Positions 17,833 through 26,487 are shown, numbered from the stretch's first letter. The stretch is 64,000 nt of DNA from Flavobacteriaceae bacterium PS02338 (GCA_029959615.1 JASCOD010000006.1:186001-250000); one strand, 5' to 3'. Program-made: numbers and translations. Notes: a model not told the origin generated them from the letters alone.

Positions 17833-19335
17833 ATGCCACATCTTTTTATTATCCTGCTGAAGATAAATTTGGTGCTGTTGCTATTCGCAGCCACTTATTA
17901 TCTGGTACTACGTAGATTAACTTTCTATGTTTTAAATCGTTGTTTTTTAGTTTTAGGTATCGTGTTTTCTACGGCCTATCCATTCATAGATCTAACGGAG
18001 TTCTTTCACAAGCAGGAAATAAGCAATGCAGTGGTTACTTATCTTCCAGAGCTTAATCAAAAGGCATCAGCGTTAGTGCCCACTGGATTTTTTATCAATA
18101 ATTGGCCAATTTTAAGCGGACTGTTTTATCTGGGTGTTTTAATAATGACCATTAGATTGGCAATTCAGTTCATCTCGCTTTATAAGATACACAGAAAATC
18201 TAACCCTAATACGGTAGCCAATTACAAAGTGAGAACGCTAGAAGAAAGTGTTAGTCCTTTTTCTTTTTGGCAAACTATCTACGTTAATCCAAGCTTACAT
18301 AACGAAAAGGAATTGGATACCATCTTAGCTCATGAAACCGTACACGTAAAGCAATGGCATTCTATCGATATTATCTTGGCCGAATTGAGTGTTGTTTTCT
18401 ATTGGTTTAATCCAGGAGTTTGGTTGATGAAGAAAGCGGTGAAAGAAAATTTAGAATTCATCACAGACCAAAAAATATTAAAAAAGGGGATGGATAGAAA
18501 AACCTATCAATATAGTTTGTTGGGTGTTGGACAGCTGAATACTTCCGTAGCTATTGTCAATAATTTTAACCTTTCCGATTTAAAGAAGCGAATTCAAATG
18601 ATGAATGTGAAGCGTTCTTCGCGTTTAACTTTGAGTAGATACGCTTTTGCTTTACCCGTTTTGCTATTAACAACTTTGGCATTTACGGTATCAAAAAAAG
18701 AAGTGAAAGCTCATTTGCCTACCTTGGCAAAAATCATCCCTCAACTTGCAATTGAAAAAGAAGAAATATCAAATGAAGTTTTGCCGTTAATTAAGGCAAA
18801 GCCCGTGAAATTAACGAAAATAAAAGTTCAAGAAACTGTCAAGAATATAGACACTATAAAAATTGTTAAACACTTGGTGAATACGGTTTTTATCAAGGGA
18901 GATAGTACGGGCAAAGATGGCTTGAAAACAGCAGGTCAGCTCATTACAGCTATTAAACAAAGATTAACTATTACTGACAATAAGCCATCTACTAAAGGAA
19001 AGATTACACAGCTTTTTATTTATAGTAAAGACACTGTGGATGCAGATAAGTTAGCCGACCTTAAAAAGGTAGCCGTTAATTTGAGAAAAAATGAGCCAAA
19101 CGGAGAGCTAAAAGTTTCCCCGCTTGAGAAAGATAGAATAGTGATGGTAAGGGGATTTAAAGTCGGAGACAGTACATTGAATGAAAAAATAGAGTATATC
19201 ATCAATGGGAAAGTGTCATTTGCTAATGATATCAAAAACCTGAACCCGAATGAAATTCAACAAATAAATGTGATTAAAGGCGGTGAGGGTAAACCGCAGA
19301 TTCGTATAGAAATGAAAAAGAAAGCTGAATTGTAA
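17833..19335 (+). CDS. M56-family membrane metallopeptidase (BlaR1-like sensor) with plug-like C-terminus
   Basis: 500 residues. Transmembrane segments lie at about 5-25, 33-52, 93-115 and 270-288, with the zinc motif HETVH (His167-His171) in the cytoplasmic part between them. The last 215 residues face the periplasm and carry no penicillin-binding SxxK domain, so the signal is not a beta-lactam bound as in BlaR1. Instead the end (INGK...NLNPNEIQQINVIKGGE...IEMKKK) resembles the core of a TonB-receptor plug domain. It is co-transcribed with the blaI-like gene. I infer that it senses an envelope signal and inactivates the repressor. Confidence 0.85.
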   Translation: MPHLFIILLKINLVLLLFAATYYLVLRRLTFYVLNRCFLVLGIVFSTAYPFIDLTEFFHKQEISNAVVTYLPELNQKASALVPTGFFINNWPILSGLFYLGVLIMTIRLAIQFISLYKIHRKSNPNTVANYKVRTLEESVSPFSFWQTIYVNPSLHNEKELDTILAHETVHVKQWHSIDIILAELSVVFYWFNPGVWLMKKAVKENLEFITDQKILKKGMDRKTYQYSLLGVGQLNTSVAIVNNFNLSDLKKRIQMMNVKRSSRLTLSRYAFALPVLLLTTLAFTVSKKEVKAHLPTLAKIIPQLAIEKEEISNEVLPLIKAKPVKLTKIKVQETVKNIDTIKIVKHLVNTVFIKGDSTGKDGLKTAGQLITAIKQRLTITDNKPSTKGKITQLFIYSKDTVDADKLADLKKVAVNLRKNEPNGELKVSPLEKDRIVMVRGFKVGDSTLNEKIEYIINGKVSFANDIKNLNPNEIQQINVIKGGEGKPQIRIEMKKKAEL

Positions 19336-19350
19336 CCATTCAGCTTTCTT
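19318..19350. terminator. Bidirectional terminator between the M56 gene and nudK
   Basis: Stem AAGAAAGCTGAA pairs with TTCAGCTTTCTT, flanked by A-rich and T-rich tracts, so it works in both directions. It includes the stop codon of the M56 gene and ends just before the convergent nudK stop. Confidence 0.85.
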
Positions 19351-19351
19351 T

Positions 19352-19930
19352 TTATAAAATGCTTTTCAATCTTAAATGTTGCATTAGCATTATTGTCTTG
19401 GCATCTTTGATTTCTCCATTGTCAATCATTTTTAATGCTTCCTCAAAATCTAACTCTAGTACTTCGATATGTTCTTCCTCATGAGCTAAACCTCCACCAT
19501 CATTTACTTTCATGGTCTTGTCGTAAGCAGCAACAAAAAAGTAAAGAATTTCTGTTACCGAGCCCGGCGACATATAAGCTTCAAATACCTTTTTCACGTC
19601 AGTTATTTGATAACCAGTTTCCTCCTCGGTTTCCCGCCTAATGCAGTCTTCCGCATTGTCTTTTTCTAACAAGCCAGCGCAGGCTTCTATTAACATCCCA
19701 GAGGGATTGCCATTTAAATAAGTGGGCAAACGAAATTGTTTAGTGAGGATAATAGACCTTTGTGCTAAGTTATATAGTAAAATTGTAGCGCCATTACCTC
19801 TATCATAGGCCTCGCGGTTTTGTAGCTGTTTGCTGCCGTCGGGTTTGGTAAATTCGTAGGTTACTTTGTTAAGGATGTACCAGTTATCACTTAATACTTC
19901 TGTTTTTATAATATTGATATCGCTAACCAT
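19352..19930 (-). CDS. nudK: GDP-mannose pyrophosphatase NudK-like NUDIX hydrolase
   Basis: NUDIX hydrolase of 192 residues from the ATG at 19930. An upstream ATG at 19978 would add 16 residues with no family similarity. The protein follows E. coli NudK (191 aa) closely over its length: REVYDRGNGATILLYN-like segment, QFR, GxxSGxLIEACAGLL, the Nudix box (GLLEK...RRETEEETGY), YMSPGSVTE, and the end GEIKDAKT. NudK hydrolyses GDP-mannose and related sugar nucleotides. It lies alone between the M56 gene and the TonB-type gene. A link to alginate (a mannuronate polymer) is tempting but not supported. Confidence 0.9.
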   Translation of the reverse strand: MVSDINIIKTEVLSDNWYILNKVTYEFTKPDGSKQLQNREAYDRGNGATILLYNLAQRSIILTKQFRLPTYLNGNPSGMLIEACAGLLEKDNAEDCIRRETEEETGYQITDVKKVFEAYMSPGSVTEILYFFVAAYDKTMKVNDGGGLAHEEEHIEVLELDFEEALKMIDNGEIKDAKTIMLMQHLRLKSIL

Positions 19931-19996
19931 TGTTTTTAATTCTAGTAAATAGACGCTAAGAATTGACTTTTGTAACACCTAAGTGTTAAAAAAGGA

Positions 19997-20032
19997 AAAG
20001 CGGAAGTGACTAATCCAGTCTATTTCCGCTTT
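19997..20032 (-). terminator. Terminator of the TonB-type/GLPGLI operon
   Basis: Stem AAAGCGGAA and TTCCGCTTT. On the minus strand it is followed by a T-rich tract (CTTTTCCTTTTTTAAC). It lies about 210 bp after the minus-strand gene ending at 20241. Confidence 0.7.
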
Positions 20033-20240
20033 ATTAAATTAACGCTTTCGTATATATAAACTATACTTTAGGGAGATTATTGTATCTACAGTTCCAAAAT
20101 TCTCTCCTTTCTAGGGAGAGGTGTCCAAAAGACAGAGAGGGTAATTAACATATGAGGTAGCCTTAAAGCACCTATTTCCCAAGTCTAGTAATAAGATTGC
20201 TTCGTTCCTCGCAATTACGTATTAACTCAATAAAGCTGCT
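20033..20240. repeat. Intergenic spacer with small inverted repeat and single-arm interspersed repeat
   Basis: Contains CTCTCC...GGAGAG at about 20102-20121. At 20195-20219 one arm of an interspersed repeat occurs (GATTGCTTCGTTCCTCGCAA), which is found as a full inverted pair at 38767-38845. A TTTCGTATATAT word near 20046 resembles one half-site of the BlaI-type operator but lacks a partner. Confidence 0.6.
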
Positions 20241-22886
20241 TTAATAATTAAATGTAGCTCTAAACATAGCCACCCTTCCAGGAATTTGATAAGTTCCCAC
20301 AGTTAAAGAGTTGGCAGTAACATTAATTGCTTCAAAGTCCTTCACGTTGGCTAAGTTGGTAATGCCAAACTCTAAATCGGTCTTCAACTTCAAAACCTTA
20401 TATCTGATATTGAAATCAGCGAATAGGTATTTCAAATCTGGTTGGCTCGATTGCTGTGTGAAGATATGTTCTGCAGATAAATTCAAGAAAACTGATTTGA
20501 GCATAGTAACAGCTAGGCCAGACTGTTGCCTTAATTGTTGGTAGTTGGTACTTATACCAGTTCCGGCAGTTTTGTTTTTACTATTGGTGAAAGTTCCCGT
20601 ATAAGTGAAGTTCATGAATTTAGTTAACCTTGCTTCAATGCCTGCTTTGTAGCTGTAATTATCACTTTTAAAAGGCAACAATTGGTTGTTCTGTAATTGT
20701 TGGAATTGACTTTGCGAATAGGCGAAACCTACATTGACTGTACTTTTTAGAGCGAAAAGATATTTGCTTAAACCAGAATTTAAACTTAAGCTCTTCATTT
20801 GGTTCTCTAATGGAAGTACAATGCGTTGTTGTGTGTTATTAGTAAGTATAGACGAAGAAATGGTATTCAAATTGGTGGTACTGTAACTTAAAGTGACGTT
20901 TCCGAACAACATTTCAATCGCTTTACGAAAATTAAAACCTCCAGAAAAAGCATGTGCTGAACTCTCTGAAACGGGTGCATTATTAGCGAATAGGGAACGA
21001 TAGTTACGCAATACGGTTCCACTGTAAATATCATCTATCGCACCTAAATTATTTCTAAAGCTATAACCCGCAGTGACATAATTTTCTGGGCTGGTTTGAT
21101 ATTTTAAATTAACTGATGGGTTCACGAAAAAGCGATTGAGGCTTTTGTCAACGTTGTGGTTTATGTCATCGTAATCGATGCTGTTATAGCTCACTGGAAT
21201 TCTAACTCCAGCAGTTAGTTTGTCTGTGGTGTATTCGTAAATATTCTCTACATAAAACCTACAACGTAACCAATCTAAGTCATTGAGCGTGCCGGGCGCA
21301 GCAAGTTCACTGCTGCCATTGTTTTGTAACTTGGTTAAGTTGGTGGAGAGGTTTTGTTGTTGAAGTAGAAATCCTGTTCTATATGTTTGTACGAAATTGC
21401 CTTTCGGAAAAGCCATTGAAGCAAAGTTATTGGTATACAAGGTTGGTAAATCTAGATACTGATTTAAAGCAGCATATGGTGTGCCATTATTGAGGATATC
21501 CTCATTTAATCCCGGTTTGATATCAAGCGTTTCTGGTTGAGTACTTCTGCTGATGGAGGATGATAAGTGTAAGATATTACCAGATTTCAGCTTTTTGCGA
21601 TAACCTAGATCATTAGACAGAGTGAACATATCCTGTTTTAAGGATTGAAAAGCACCTATGCCGTTAATAAATACATTAGAATTGGTACGAGTAGGATTAT
21701 ACTCAACAGCAAGCACATTATTAAAATAATAACCATCTGTATTTCCGTTTAAAGTAAATTGACCTTTTAGTTTTTGTGGGTTCAGGAAATTGTTTTGATT
21801 TTCTTGGTAGTTGATAGTTTGGCCAGCTAATCTGGTTTCCGAAAACTTATTGTAGACCTGTTTACGTTCATCATACAAATAAGAAACATTAGCTCTTAAT
21901 TGTAAGTCATTTTTAAACTTGAAAAGGTTGTTCAGATTAGCCTGTCCAGCTTTGTTAAACAGTGTGCGGCTTTGAGGTAGGGTAGGTACGCCTGCCGCTC
22001 CAGCCGATAGTAAGTTTGCGGGTTTGGTGTTGTCATTCGCTAAGGGTTTAAACGAGGTAAGGTCTATTCCAGGATCAATTCCAATGTTGTTGCCCTTTAA
22101 GTTGTTAAGGAATTTCACCTTTTTATTGAATAACATTGCATTTACATTGCCATCAAAACGGTCTGGTGTGCCCAAGCCGGCTTTCACTTCTCCCATCACT
22201 TTCAGTTTGGCATCGTCTTTAATTACTAAGTTCAAAGCTACATCGTCGCTGGTGTTGTTCTTCTGTAGCATCTTAATGGGTTGATCTTTCTCAATCACTT
22301 GCACCTTATCTACTGCACCATGTGGAATCGCTTTTGTGCCGATACCATATTTGTCCTCTAGCAAATTATCTCCATCTATATACATATTAGAGATGTTTTT
22401 ACCATTGTAGCTGATTTTTCCATTTTCAGCGACTTCAATGCCTGGCATTTTCTTCAGTACATCGCCAATGTTGCGGTCTTGTTTATCAGAAAAATCTGAA
22501 GTTTTGTAGTTCAAAGTATCACCGTTAGCGCTTAAACGAGGTCTATTTTTTACCTCTACTGTTTTAAGGCTAATTTCGCTTTCCGTTAAAGTAACTTCAT
22601 TTACTTTGCTAAAATCTGCTAGGTTAATGGTTTTCTTTCCAAAACCTAGGATGTTGAATTCTAAAATTAAATCTGCTCCTGCTTCATCGGTACTGATTAT
22701 AAAATCGCCTTTTTCATTCGTTCTAGAGAAACCAAGCGTGCTTCCTTCTTTGTCTTTTAAACTAACCATGACAGAAGGAAGCGGCTTAGCTTTTTCATCT
22801 TTAACTTTACCTTTAATTTGCTTTTGAGCGAGCACAGCAATAGTGCTTAAACTCAGTATAATGAGCATAAAGAATAGCTTGTTCAT
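20241..22886 (-). CDS. TonB-receptor-like outer-membrane beta-barrel protein
   Basis: 881 residues. The signal peptide ends at VLAQ (about 20). A carboxypeptidase-regulatory-like domain follows (about 23-110, GKVKDEKAKPLPSVMVSLKD), then a plug-like region (about 135-235, IGDVLKKMPGIEVAENGKISYNGKNISNMYIDGDNL), then a long barrel ending in an aromatic residue (RATFNY). It is shorter than SusC, lacks a SusD partner, and belongs to the outer-membrane beta-barrel type often found next to GLPGLI genes. Substrate unknown. It is 70 bp downstream of a GLPGLI gene on the same strand and probably shares its BlaI-type operator. Confidence 0.85.
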   Translation of the reverse strand: MNKLFFMLIILSLSTIAVLAQKQIKGKVKDEKAKPLPSVMVSLKDKEGSTLGFSRTNEKGDFIISTDEAGADLILEFNILGFGKKTINLADFSKVNEVTLTESEISLKTVEVKNRPRLSANGDTLNYKTSDFSDKQDRNIGDVLKKMPGIEVAENGKISYNGKNISNMYIDGDNLLEDKYGIGTKAIPHGAVDKVQVIEKDQPIKMLQKNNTSDDVALNLVIKDDAKLKVMGEVKAGLGTPDRFDGNVNAMLFNKKVKFLNNLKGNNIGIDPGIDLTSFKPLANDNTKPANLLSAGAAGVPTLPQSRTLFNKAGQANLNNLFKFKNDLQLRANVSYLYDERKQVYNKFSETRLAGQTINYQENQNNFLNPQKLKGQFTLNGNTDGYYFNNVLAVEYNPTRTNSNVFINGIGAFQSLKQDMFTLSNDLGYRKKLKSGNILHLSSSISRSTQPETLDIKPGLNEDILNNGTPYAALNQYLDLPTLYTNNFASMAFPKGNFVQTYRTGFLLQQQNLSTNLTKLQNNGSSELAAPGTLNDLDWLRCRFYVENIYEYTTDKLTAGVRIPVSYNSIDYDDINHNVDKSLNRFFVNPSVNLKYQTSPENYVTAGYSFRNNLGAIDDIYSGTVLRNYRSLFANNAPVSESSAHAFSGGFNFRKAIEMLFGNVTLSYSTTNLNTISSSILTNNTQQRIVLPLENQMKSLSLNSGLSKYLFALKSTVNVGFAYSQSQFQQLQNNQLLPFKSDNYSYKAGIEARLTKFMNFTYTGTFTNSKNKTAGTGISTNYQQLRQQSGLAVTMLKSVFLNLSAEHIFTQQSSQPDLKYLFADFNIRYKVLKLKTDLEFGITNLANVKDFEAINVTANSLTVGTYQIPGRVAMFRATFNY

Positions 22887-22956
22887 CAGGATGTGTGTTA
22901 GATGAAGGCTTGCCTACTAATACCGGCAAGCCTAAGGATAGTTTGTTTGGTGTGGT

Positions 22957-23904
22957 CTATTTTTTCTCAGGAAGTTCTATAGGATTGTTGAAGGCCATTT
23001 TTTTTGCACCTTCAGGAGCGGCAACAAACTTTGTATTACTTGAAACTACCATGTTTCCACTTACACCTCTGCCAGCCATTTGTGCGTTCACAAAACCTTG
23101 AGGGTCTTTATCTCTCGCTTCTTTTAGTTTGTCGATTTCTTTTTGGCTAGTTTTTATTGCGTCTGTAGGAAGCTTGATTTCACTGCCTAAATAGGTGCTT
23201 CCGTCCATACCACTAAACTTTAATACACTCGGACCACCGTTGCCTAAAGTAACTGTTTGTGTTTCTTCAGGCTTTTCTTCTTCAACGACTTTGTCAATGC
23301 CTGCAAACTGAAATTTTACTTCGTTTCTTTCATCATTGGCTTCTATAATTAATCCAGGCAAGCCATTTAGTTTCCATGGGCCGCTTTGAAAAGGTAATTC
23401 GGGAGCAAACCAAGCAATCCAGTTTCTACCTTTGAAATATGTAGTAGCTTTTTGACATTTCACGCCAGAAAAACTAGCAGTATCCTTAGTAATCTTCCAA
23501 TTGATTTTTGGCGCAGTTTCTTCTATTAAATAGTTGCTGATCACACGTTCCTTAGTGTAGAATTTATTTTCGTTCGCAAAATAAAAGTAATCTGTAGCAG
23601 TAACTGGTTTAGAAGAGGTTCTGTTGATGTTTAAACTGGTTAAATTACCTCCTTGGGCTTTAATTTGCTCTTCGATATTTTTCTTTATCTCTAAGTCTCG
23701 GTTAATTTTATCGTAACTGGTGTAAACCGAAGCATTTTTGCCAATAACCAATAACATGTTTTCGGTTTGGAAGTTGTCTCTTTGAGCGGTGTCTCTCATA
23801 TGTGAGAAAGTATATCTCACTCTAGCTAAAGCCTTATCTGCATTTTGAGCGAAAGCAAAAGTGCTAATCGTTGCAGCAATTAATGTAATAGTTAAAATTC
23901 TCAT
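22957..23904 (-). CDS. GLPGLI-family secreted protein 1
   Basis: 315 residues with a signal peptide (ending at AFAQN, about 20). The family motif GLPGLI is present (WKLNGLPGLIIEAND, near 185). Conserved neighbours are GKNASVYTSYD near 53, GVKCQKATTYFKGRNWIAWF near 148-168 and the C-terminal NPIELPEKK. The family is restricted mainly to Bacteroidota and has no established function; members often sit beside TonB-type outer-membrane proteins, as here. A perfect operator dyad centred at 23936 lies 32 bp before the start. It is a paralogue of the next gene upstream. Confidence 0.85.
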   Translation of the reverse strand: MRILTITLIAATISTFAFAQNADKALARVRYTFSHMRDTAQRDNFQTENMLLVIGKNASVYTSYDKINRDLEIKKNIEEQIKAQGGNLTSLNINRTSSKPVTATDYFYFANENKFYTKERVISNYLIEETAPKINWKITKDTASFSGVKCQKATTYFKGRNWIAWFAPELPFQSGPWKLNGLPGLIIEANDERNEVKFQFAGIDKVVEEEKPEETQTVTLGNGGPSVLKFSGMDGSTYLGSEIKLPTDAIKTSQKEIDKLKEARDKDPQGFVNAQMAGRGVSGNMVVSSNTKFVAAPEGAKKMAFNNPIELPEKK

Positions 23905-23916
23905 AATTAAATTAAG

Positions 23917-23948
23917 TTTTCGTAAAACTACGAATTATTCGTAGTTTT
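23917..23948. promoter_or_regulatory. BlaI-type operator of the GLPGLI-1/TonB-type operon
   Basis: Perfect palindrome with 12-bp arms (23924-23948, core CTACGA-N5-TCGTAG) plus an additional TTTTCGTA half-site immediately left (23917-23924). It has the same architecture as the site in front of the blaI gene at 17431-17459. Confidence 0.8.
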
Positions 23949-24078
23949 CAGATTGATTTAACAAAAATTAACAGAGTAATTAAGTAAAATAATTACAGCG
24001 TTGATCAGAGTTTTCATAGTTAGCCAATTTGATTTAGGTAGGCTGTTGTAATTTCTGTTGGTACTAATAAAAATAAAT

Positions 24079-24987
24079 CTATTGTTTTAACTCTATTGGA
24101 TTGTTAAACACAGTTAGGGTATTCGGTTGAGCGGTTATATTGCCACTAGATTGTTTACCGACGTTTAAGAAACCTTCCATCGATGTGCCAGCCATTTGAG
24201 CTTTGGCAAAACCGTAAGGATCTGCATTTTTAGCATCCTTTAGTCTTTTAAAATCTGCAGAGCTTACTTTTATTGCTTTAGCAGGAATTCTGATTTCGTT
24301 GCCCATAAGATCGGTATCTAAGTATTTTTCATCATCGCTAGCGTACTTTTTGTCTGCAGGCTTAAAGTTTACCGTTTCAAAACCAGCGAATTGAAATAGT
24401 ACTTCTTTCTTTTCATCATAAGCATTAATAATTAATCCTGGTAGGCCGTTTAGTTTCCACGGACCATTGGGAAAAGGAAGTTCGGGTGCAAACCAAGCAA
24501 TCCAATTTCTGCCTTTAAATTGTGCTTTAGCCTTTTGGCATTTTAATCCAGAAAAACTCAACGTGTCTTTGCTAATTTTCCAATCAATTTTGGGTGTCTC
24601 ATCTTCCACCAAATATTCTTGAATTAGCTTTTCTATAGTAATAAATTTATTTTCCTTGTTAAAGGTGTAGTAATCTGTTTCAATGGTTTTTTGTCTTCTG
24701 TTAGATATAATAGTAGCACCATTTAGCGTACCACCGTTGTTTTTAATTTGTTCGGCAACATGCTTTTTAAAATTAATGAGCTGTGTGAGCCTCACATTAC
24801 TGGTATACATTGATGCGTTTTTTCCAATAATCAAGATCATTTCCTCCGTCCACGGTTTGTCCTTTTTATTTGTATCTACCACATGAGAGAAATTGTATTT
24901 GGCTTTGGCTATGGCTATTTCAGGTTGTTGCGCATGACAAATAGAAATGATGCAAAGCGAAGATAGAAATGCTTTTATTTTTTTCAT
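24079..24987 (-). CDS. GLPGLI-family secreted protein 2
   Basis: 302 residues with a signal peptide (ending at CHAQQ, about 20). It is a tandem paralogue of the gene at 22957: same order of motifs GKNASMYTSN, GLKCQKAKAQFKGRNWIAWFAPELPF, WKLNGLPGLIINAYDE, and the end NPIELKQ. It is separated from the first copy by 174 bp and has its own operator (24995-25026), so it forms a separate unit. Function unknown; exported to the periplasm or the outer membrane. Confidence 0.85.
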   Translation of the reverse strand: MKKIKAFLSSLCIISICHAQQPEIAIAKAKYNFSHVVDTNKKDKPWTEEMILIIGKNASMYTSNVRLTQLINFKKHVAEQIKNNGGTLNGATIISNRRQKTIETDYYTFNKENKFITIEKLIQEYLVEDETPKIDWKISKDTLSFSGLKCQKAKAQFKGRNWIAWFAPELPFPNGPWKLNGLPGLIINAYDEKKEVLFQFAGFETVNFKPADKKYASDDEKYLDTDLMGNEIRIPAKAIKVSSADFKRLKDAKNADPYGFAKAQMAGTSMEGFLNVGKQSSGNITAQPNTLTVFNNPIELKQ

Positions 24988-24994
24988 TATCTTT

Positions 24995-25026
24995 TTTTCG
25001 TAAAACTACGAATTTTTCGTAATAAA
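24995..25026. promoter_or_regulatory. BlaI-type operator of GLPGLI-2
   Basis: Dyad CTACGAA-TTT-TTCGTAA (25006-25022) plus a TTTTCGTAAAA half-site to the left. Its centre is 27 bp before the start codon. It aligns without gaps to the sites at 17431 and 23917. The rest of the 400-bp gap up to rplU shows only AT-rich sequence and the rplU promoter. Confidence 0.75.
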
Positions 25027-25313
25027 ATAAATGTTTAAGTTTTTTTTTAGAAAAGATGTCTCTGTATGGGTAGCTTGCTTGTGCGGATTTATCTAGGAGT
25101 TTTCGCTCATTGTCTTTGTTTCGCTGATACTAAATCTTTCGCTGCACTGTGGAGCTAAAAATGGGGCTAATTGACCGAACTGAGATGGAAGTGATTTTCG
25201 GATTAAAAATTAAATAATCAATTTTTAATAGACAATTAACCAAATCAACTAATAAACACTTGAAGGAATAAACCAGTGAGCAATTGGACAAACAAATATT
25301 TTCCATCGGCTAT

Positions 25314-25343
25314 TGTGTTTGAAAATTAAATGTTCTATATTTG
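25314..25343 (+). promoter_or_regulatory. Promoter of rplU-rpmA
   Basis: TTG (25314-25316), 19 bp, TATATTTG (25336-25343): an exact match to the Bacteroidota primary sigma consensus in both elements and spacing. The leader is about 40 nt and AT-rich, with no visible Shine-Dalgarno sequence. Confidence 0.8.
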
Positions 25344-25387
25344 CACCTCGAATAAAAAATAAATAGTAATAAAATAATTATTTAACA

Positions 25388-25699
25388 ATGTACGCAATAG
25401 TAAATATAGCAGGGCAACAATTTAAAGTTGCGAAAGACCAGCACCTTTTTGTACACCGTTTACAAGGAGATGAAGGCGCTAGTATTGAATTTGACAATGT
25501 ATTGTTGGTTGACAATGGTGGTAAAATTTCTGTAGGTGCACCTGCAGTTAAAGGAGCTAAAGTTTCAGCTAAAATCGTGTCTCATTTAAAAGGTGATAAA
25601 GTAATCGTTTTCAAAAAGAAACGTAGAAAAGGTTACAAAAAGAAAAATGGTCACCGCCAGTCATTCACGAAAATCCAGATTGAGAGTATCACTCTGTAG
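25388..25699 (+). CDS. rplU: Ribosomal protein bL21
   Basis: 103 residues, full length for bL21. Recognised by the start MYAIVNIAGQQFKVAKDQ and the basic conserved C-terminal region with KKKRRKGYKKKNGHRQSFT, a segment that contacts 23S rRNA. It is a component of the large ribosomal subunit and is followed by rpmA in the conserved order. Confidence 0.97.
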   Translation: MYAIVNIAGQQFKVAKDQHLFVHRLQGDEGASIEFDNVLLVDNGGKISVGAPAVKGAKVSAKIVSHLKGDKVIVFKKKRRKGYKKKNGHRQSFTKIQIESITL

Positions 25700-25758
25700 T
25701 TAAAATTATTTGCAAATTCAATGATTAGCTTTTTGCTAATTATTTAAAAGATAAAAAA

Positions 25759-26175
25759 ATGGCACATAAGAAGGGAGCCGGTAGTTCAAAAAACGGTCGC
25801 GAGTCGCATAGTAAACGTCTAGGTATTAAAATTTTTGGTGGTCAAGAGGCTATCGCTGGTAACATCATCGTTCGTCAGCGTGGTACAAAGCATCACCCAG
25901 ATAAAGGTGTTGGTATTGGTAAAGATCATACTTTATTTGCTTTAGTGCCAGGTATCGTAACTTTCAAAAAGAAAAGAGATAACAAATCTTACGTTTCTGT
26001 ATTGCCTGCAGTTGTAGAAGATGCTGCTCCTGTTGCAAAAAAGGAAGCTGCTCCTAAAGCTGAAGCTAAAAAAACTGCTGCTCCTAAGAAAGCTGCAGCT
26101 CCAAAAGCAGAAAAGGCACCAGCTAAAAAAGCTGCTAAAGCTGAAGAAGCTCCTGCTGCTGAATCTGCAGAATAA
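25759..26175 (+). CDS. rpmA: Ribosomal protein bL27 with long Ala/Lys/Glu-rich tail
   Basis: The first 86 residues are a normal bL27 (MAHKKGAGSSKNGRESHSKRLG ... GIGKDHTLFALVPGIVTF). No N-terminal leader extension like that of Firmicutes bL27 is present. The protein continues for about 50 residues made almost only of Ala, Pro, Lys and Glu (about 88-138), whereas bL27 is normally 85-90 residues. The tail is in frame without a break and ends in a normal stop followed by a terminator, so it is real coding sequence. Confidence 0.95.
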   Translation: MAHKKGAGSSKNGRESHSKRLGIKIFGGQEAIAGNIIVRQRGTKHHPDKGVGIGKDHTLFALVPGIVTFKKKRDNKSYVSVLPAVVEDAAPVAKKEAAPKAEAKKTAAPKKAAAPKAEKAPAKKAAKAEEAPAAESAE

Positions 26176-26197
26176 TATTTGTAATTCAAATACATAT

Positions 26198-26236
26198 AAA
26201 AACCTCCGAGAAGTAATTTCTTGGAGGTTTTTTTGT
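26198..26236 (+). terminator. Terminator of rplU-rpmA
   Basis: Stem AAAAACCTCCgAGAA with TTCTtGGAGGTTTTT, ending in seven T. It starts 23 bp after the rpmA stop codon. Confidence 0.9.
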
Positions 26237-26430
26237 TTATACTCATATCCACCTTTTGATGCCTTAATTAATTAGGCGTATTCTTCTCTAGGTTATCTAT
26301 TGTATTCAGATGTTGTGTAGTAATAATACAAAGATAATTGGAGACGCTAGTTCTAAGCTAAAGAGAGATCAAGTAAGGCTCAGCCTTTGTAGTCTTTATG
26401 AACGAGATGAATAATATCTCATCTCAGCGC

Positions 26431-26470
26431 AAAAGAAAGCCTCAAACTTATAAGCTTGAGGCTTTCTTTT
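26431..26470 (-). terminator. Terminator of the TPR/DUF3857 gene
   Basis: Stem AAAAGAAAGCCTCAA with TTGAGGCTTTCTTTT. On the minus strand the T-tract follows the hairpin 18 bp after the stop of the gene ending at 26488. Between 26237 and 26430 only a small GCCTTAATTAATTAGGC dyad was seen and no gene. Confidence 0.85.
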
Positions 26471-26487
26471 ATAAACCATTAATCCAA

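Noticed and set aside
17465..19335. Beta-lactam resistance system
   Set aside because: The repressor/peptidase pair resembles BlaI/BlaR1, but the sensor has no penicillin-binding domain and there is no beta-lactamase or PBP gene nearby.
19352..19930. NudK as part of the alginate pathway
   Set aside because: GDP-mannose chemistry recalls alginate, but the gene is on the other strand, outside the operons and behind a terminator, and the operator motif is absent.
20041..20060. A fourth BlaI-type operator near 20046
   Set aside because: Only one half-site (TTTCGTA) is present, with no TACGA partner at the 5-bp spacing, and no gene start is beside it.
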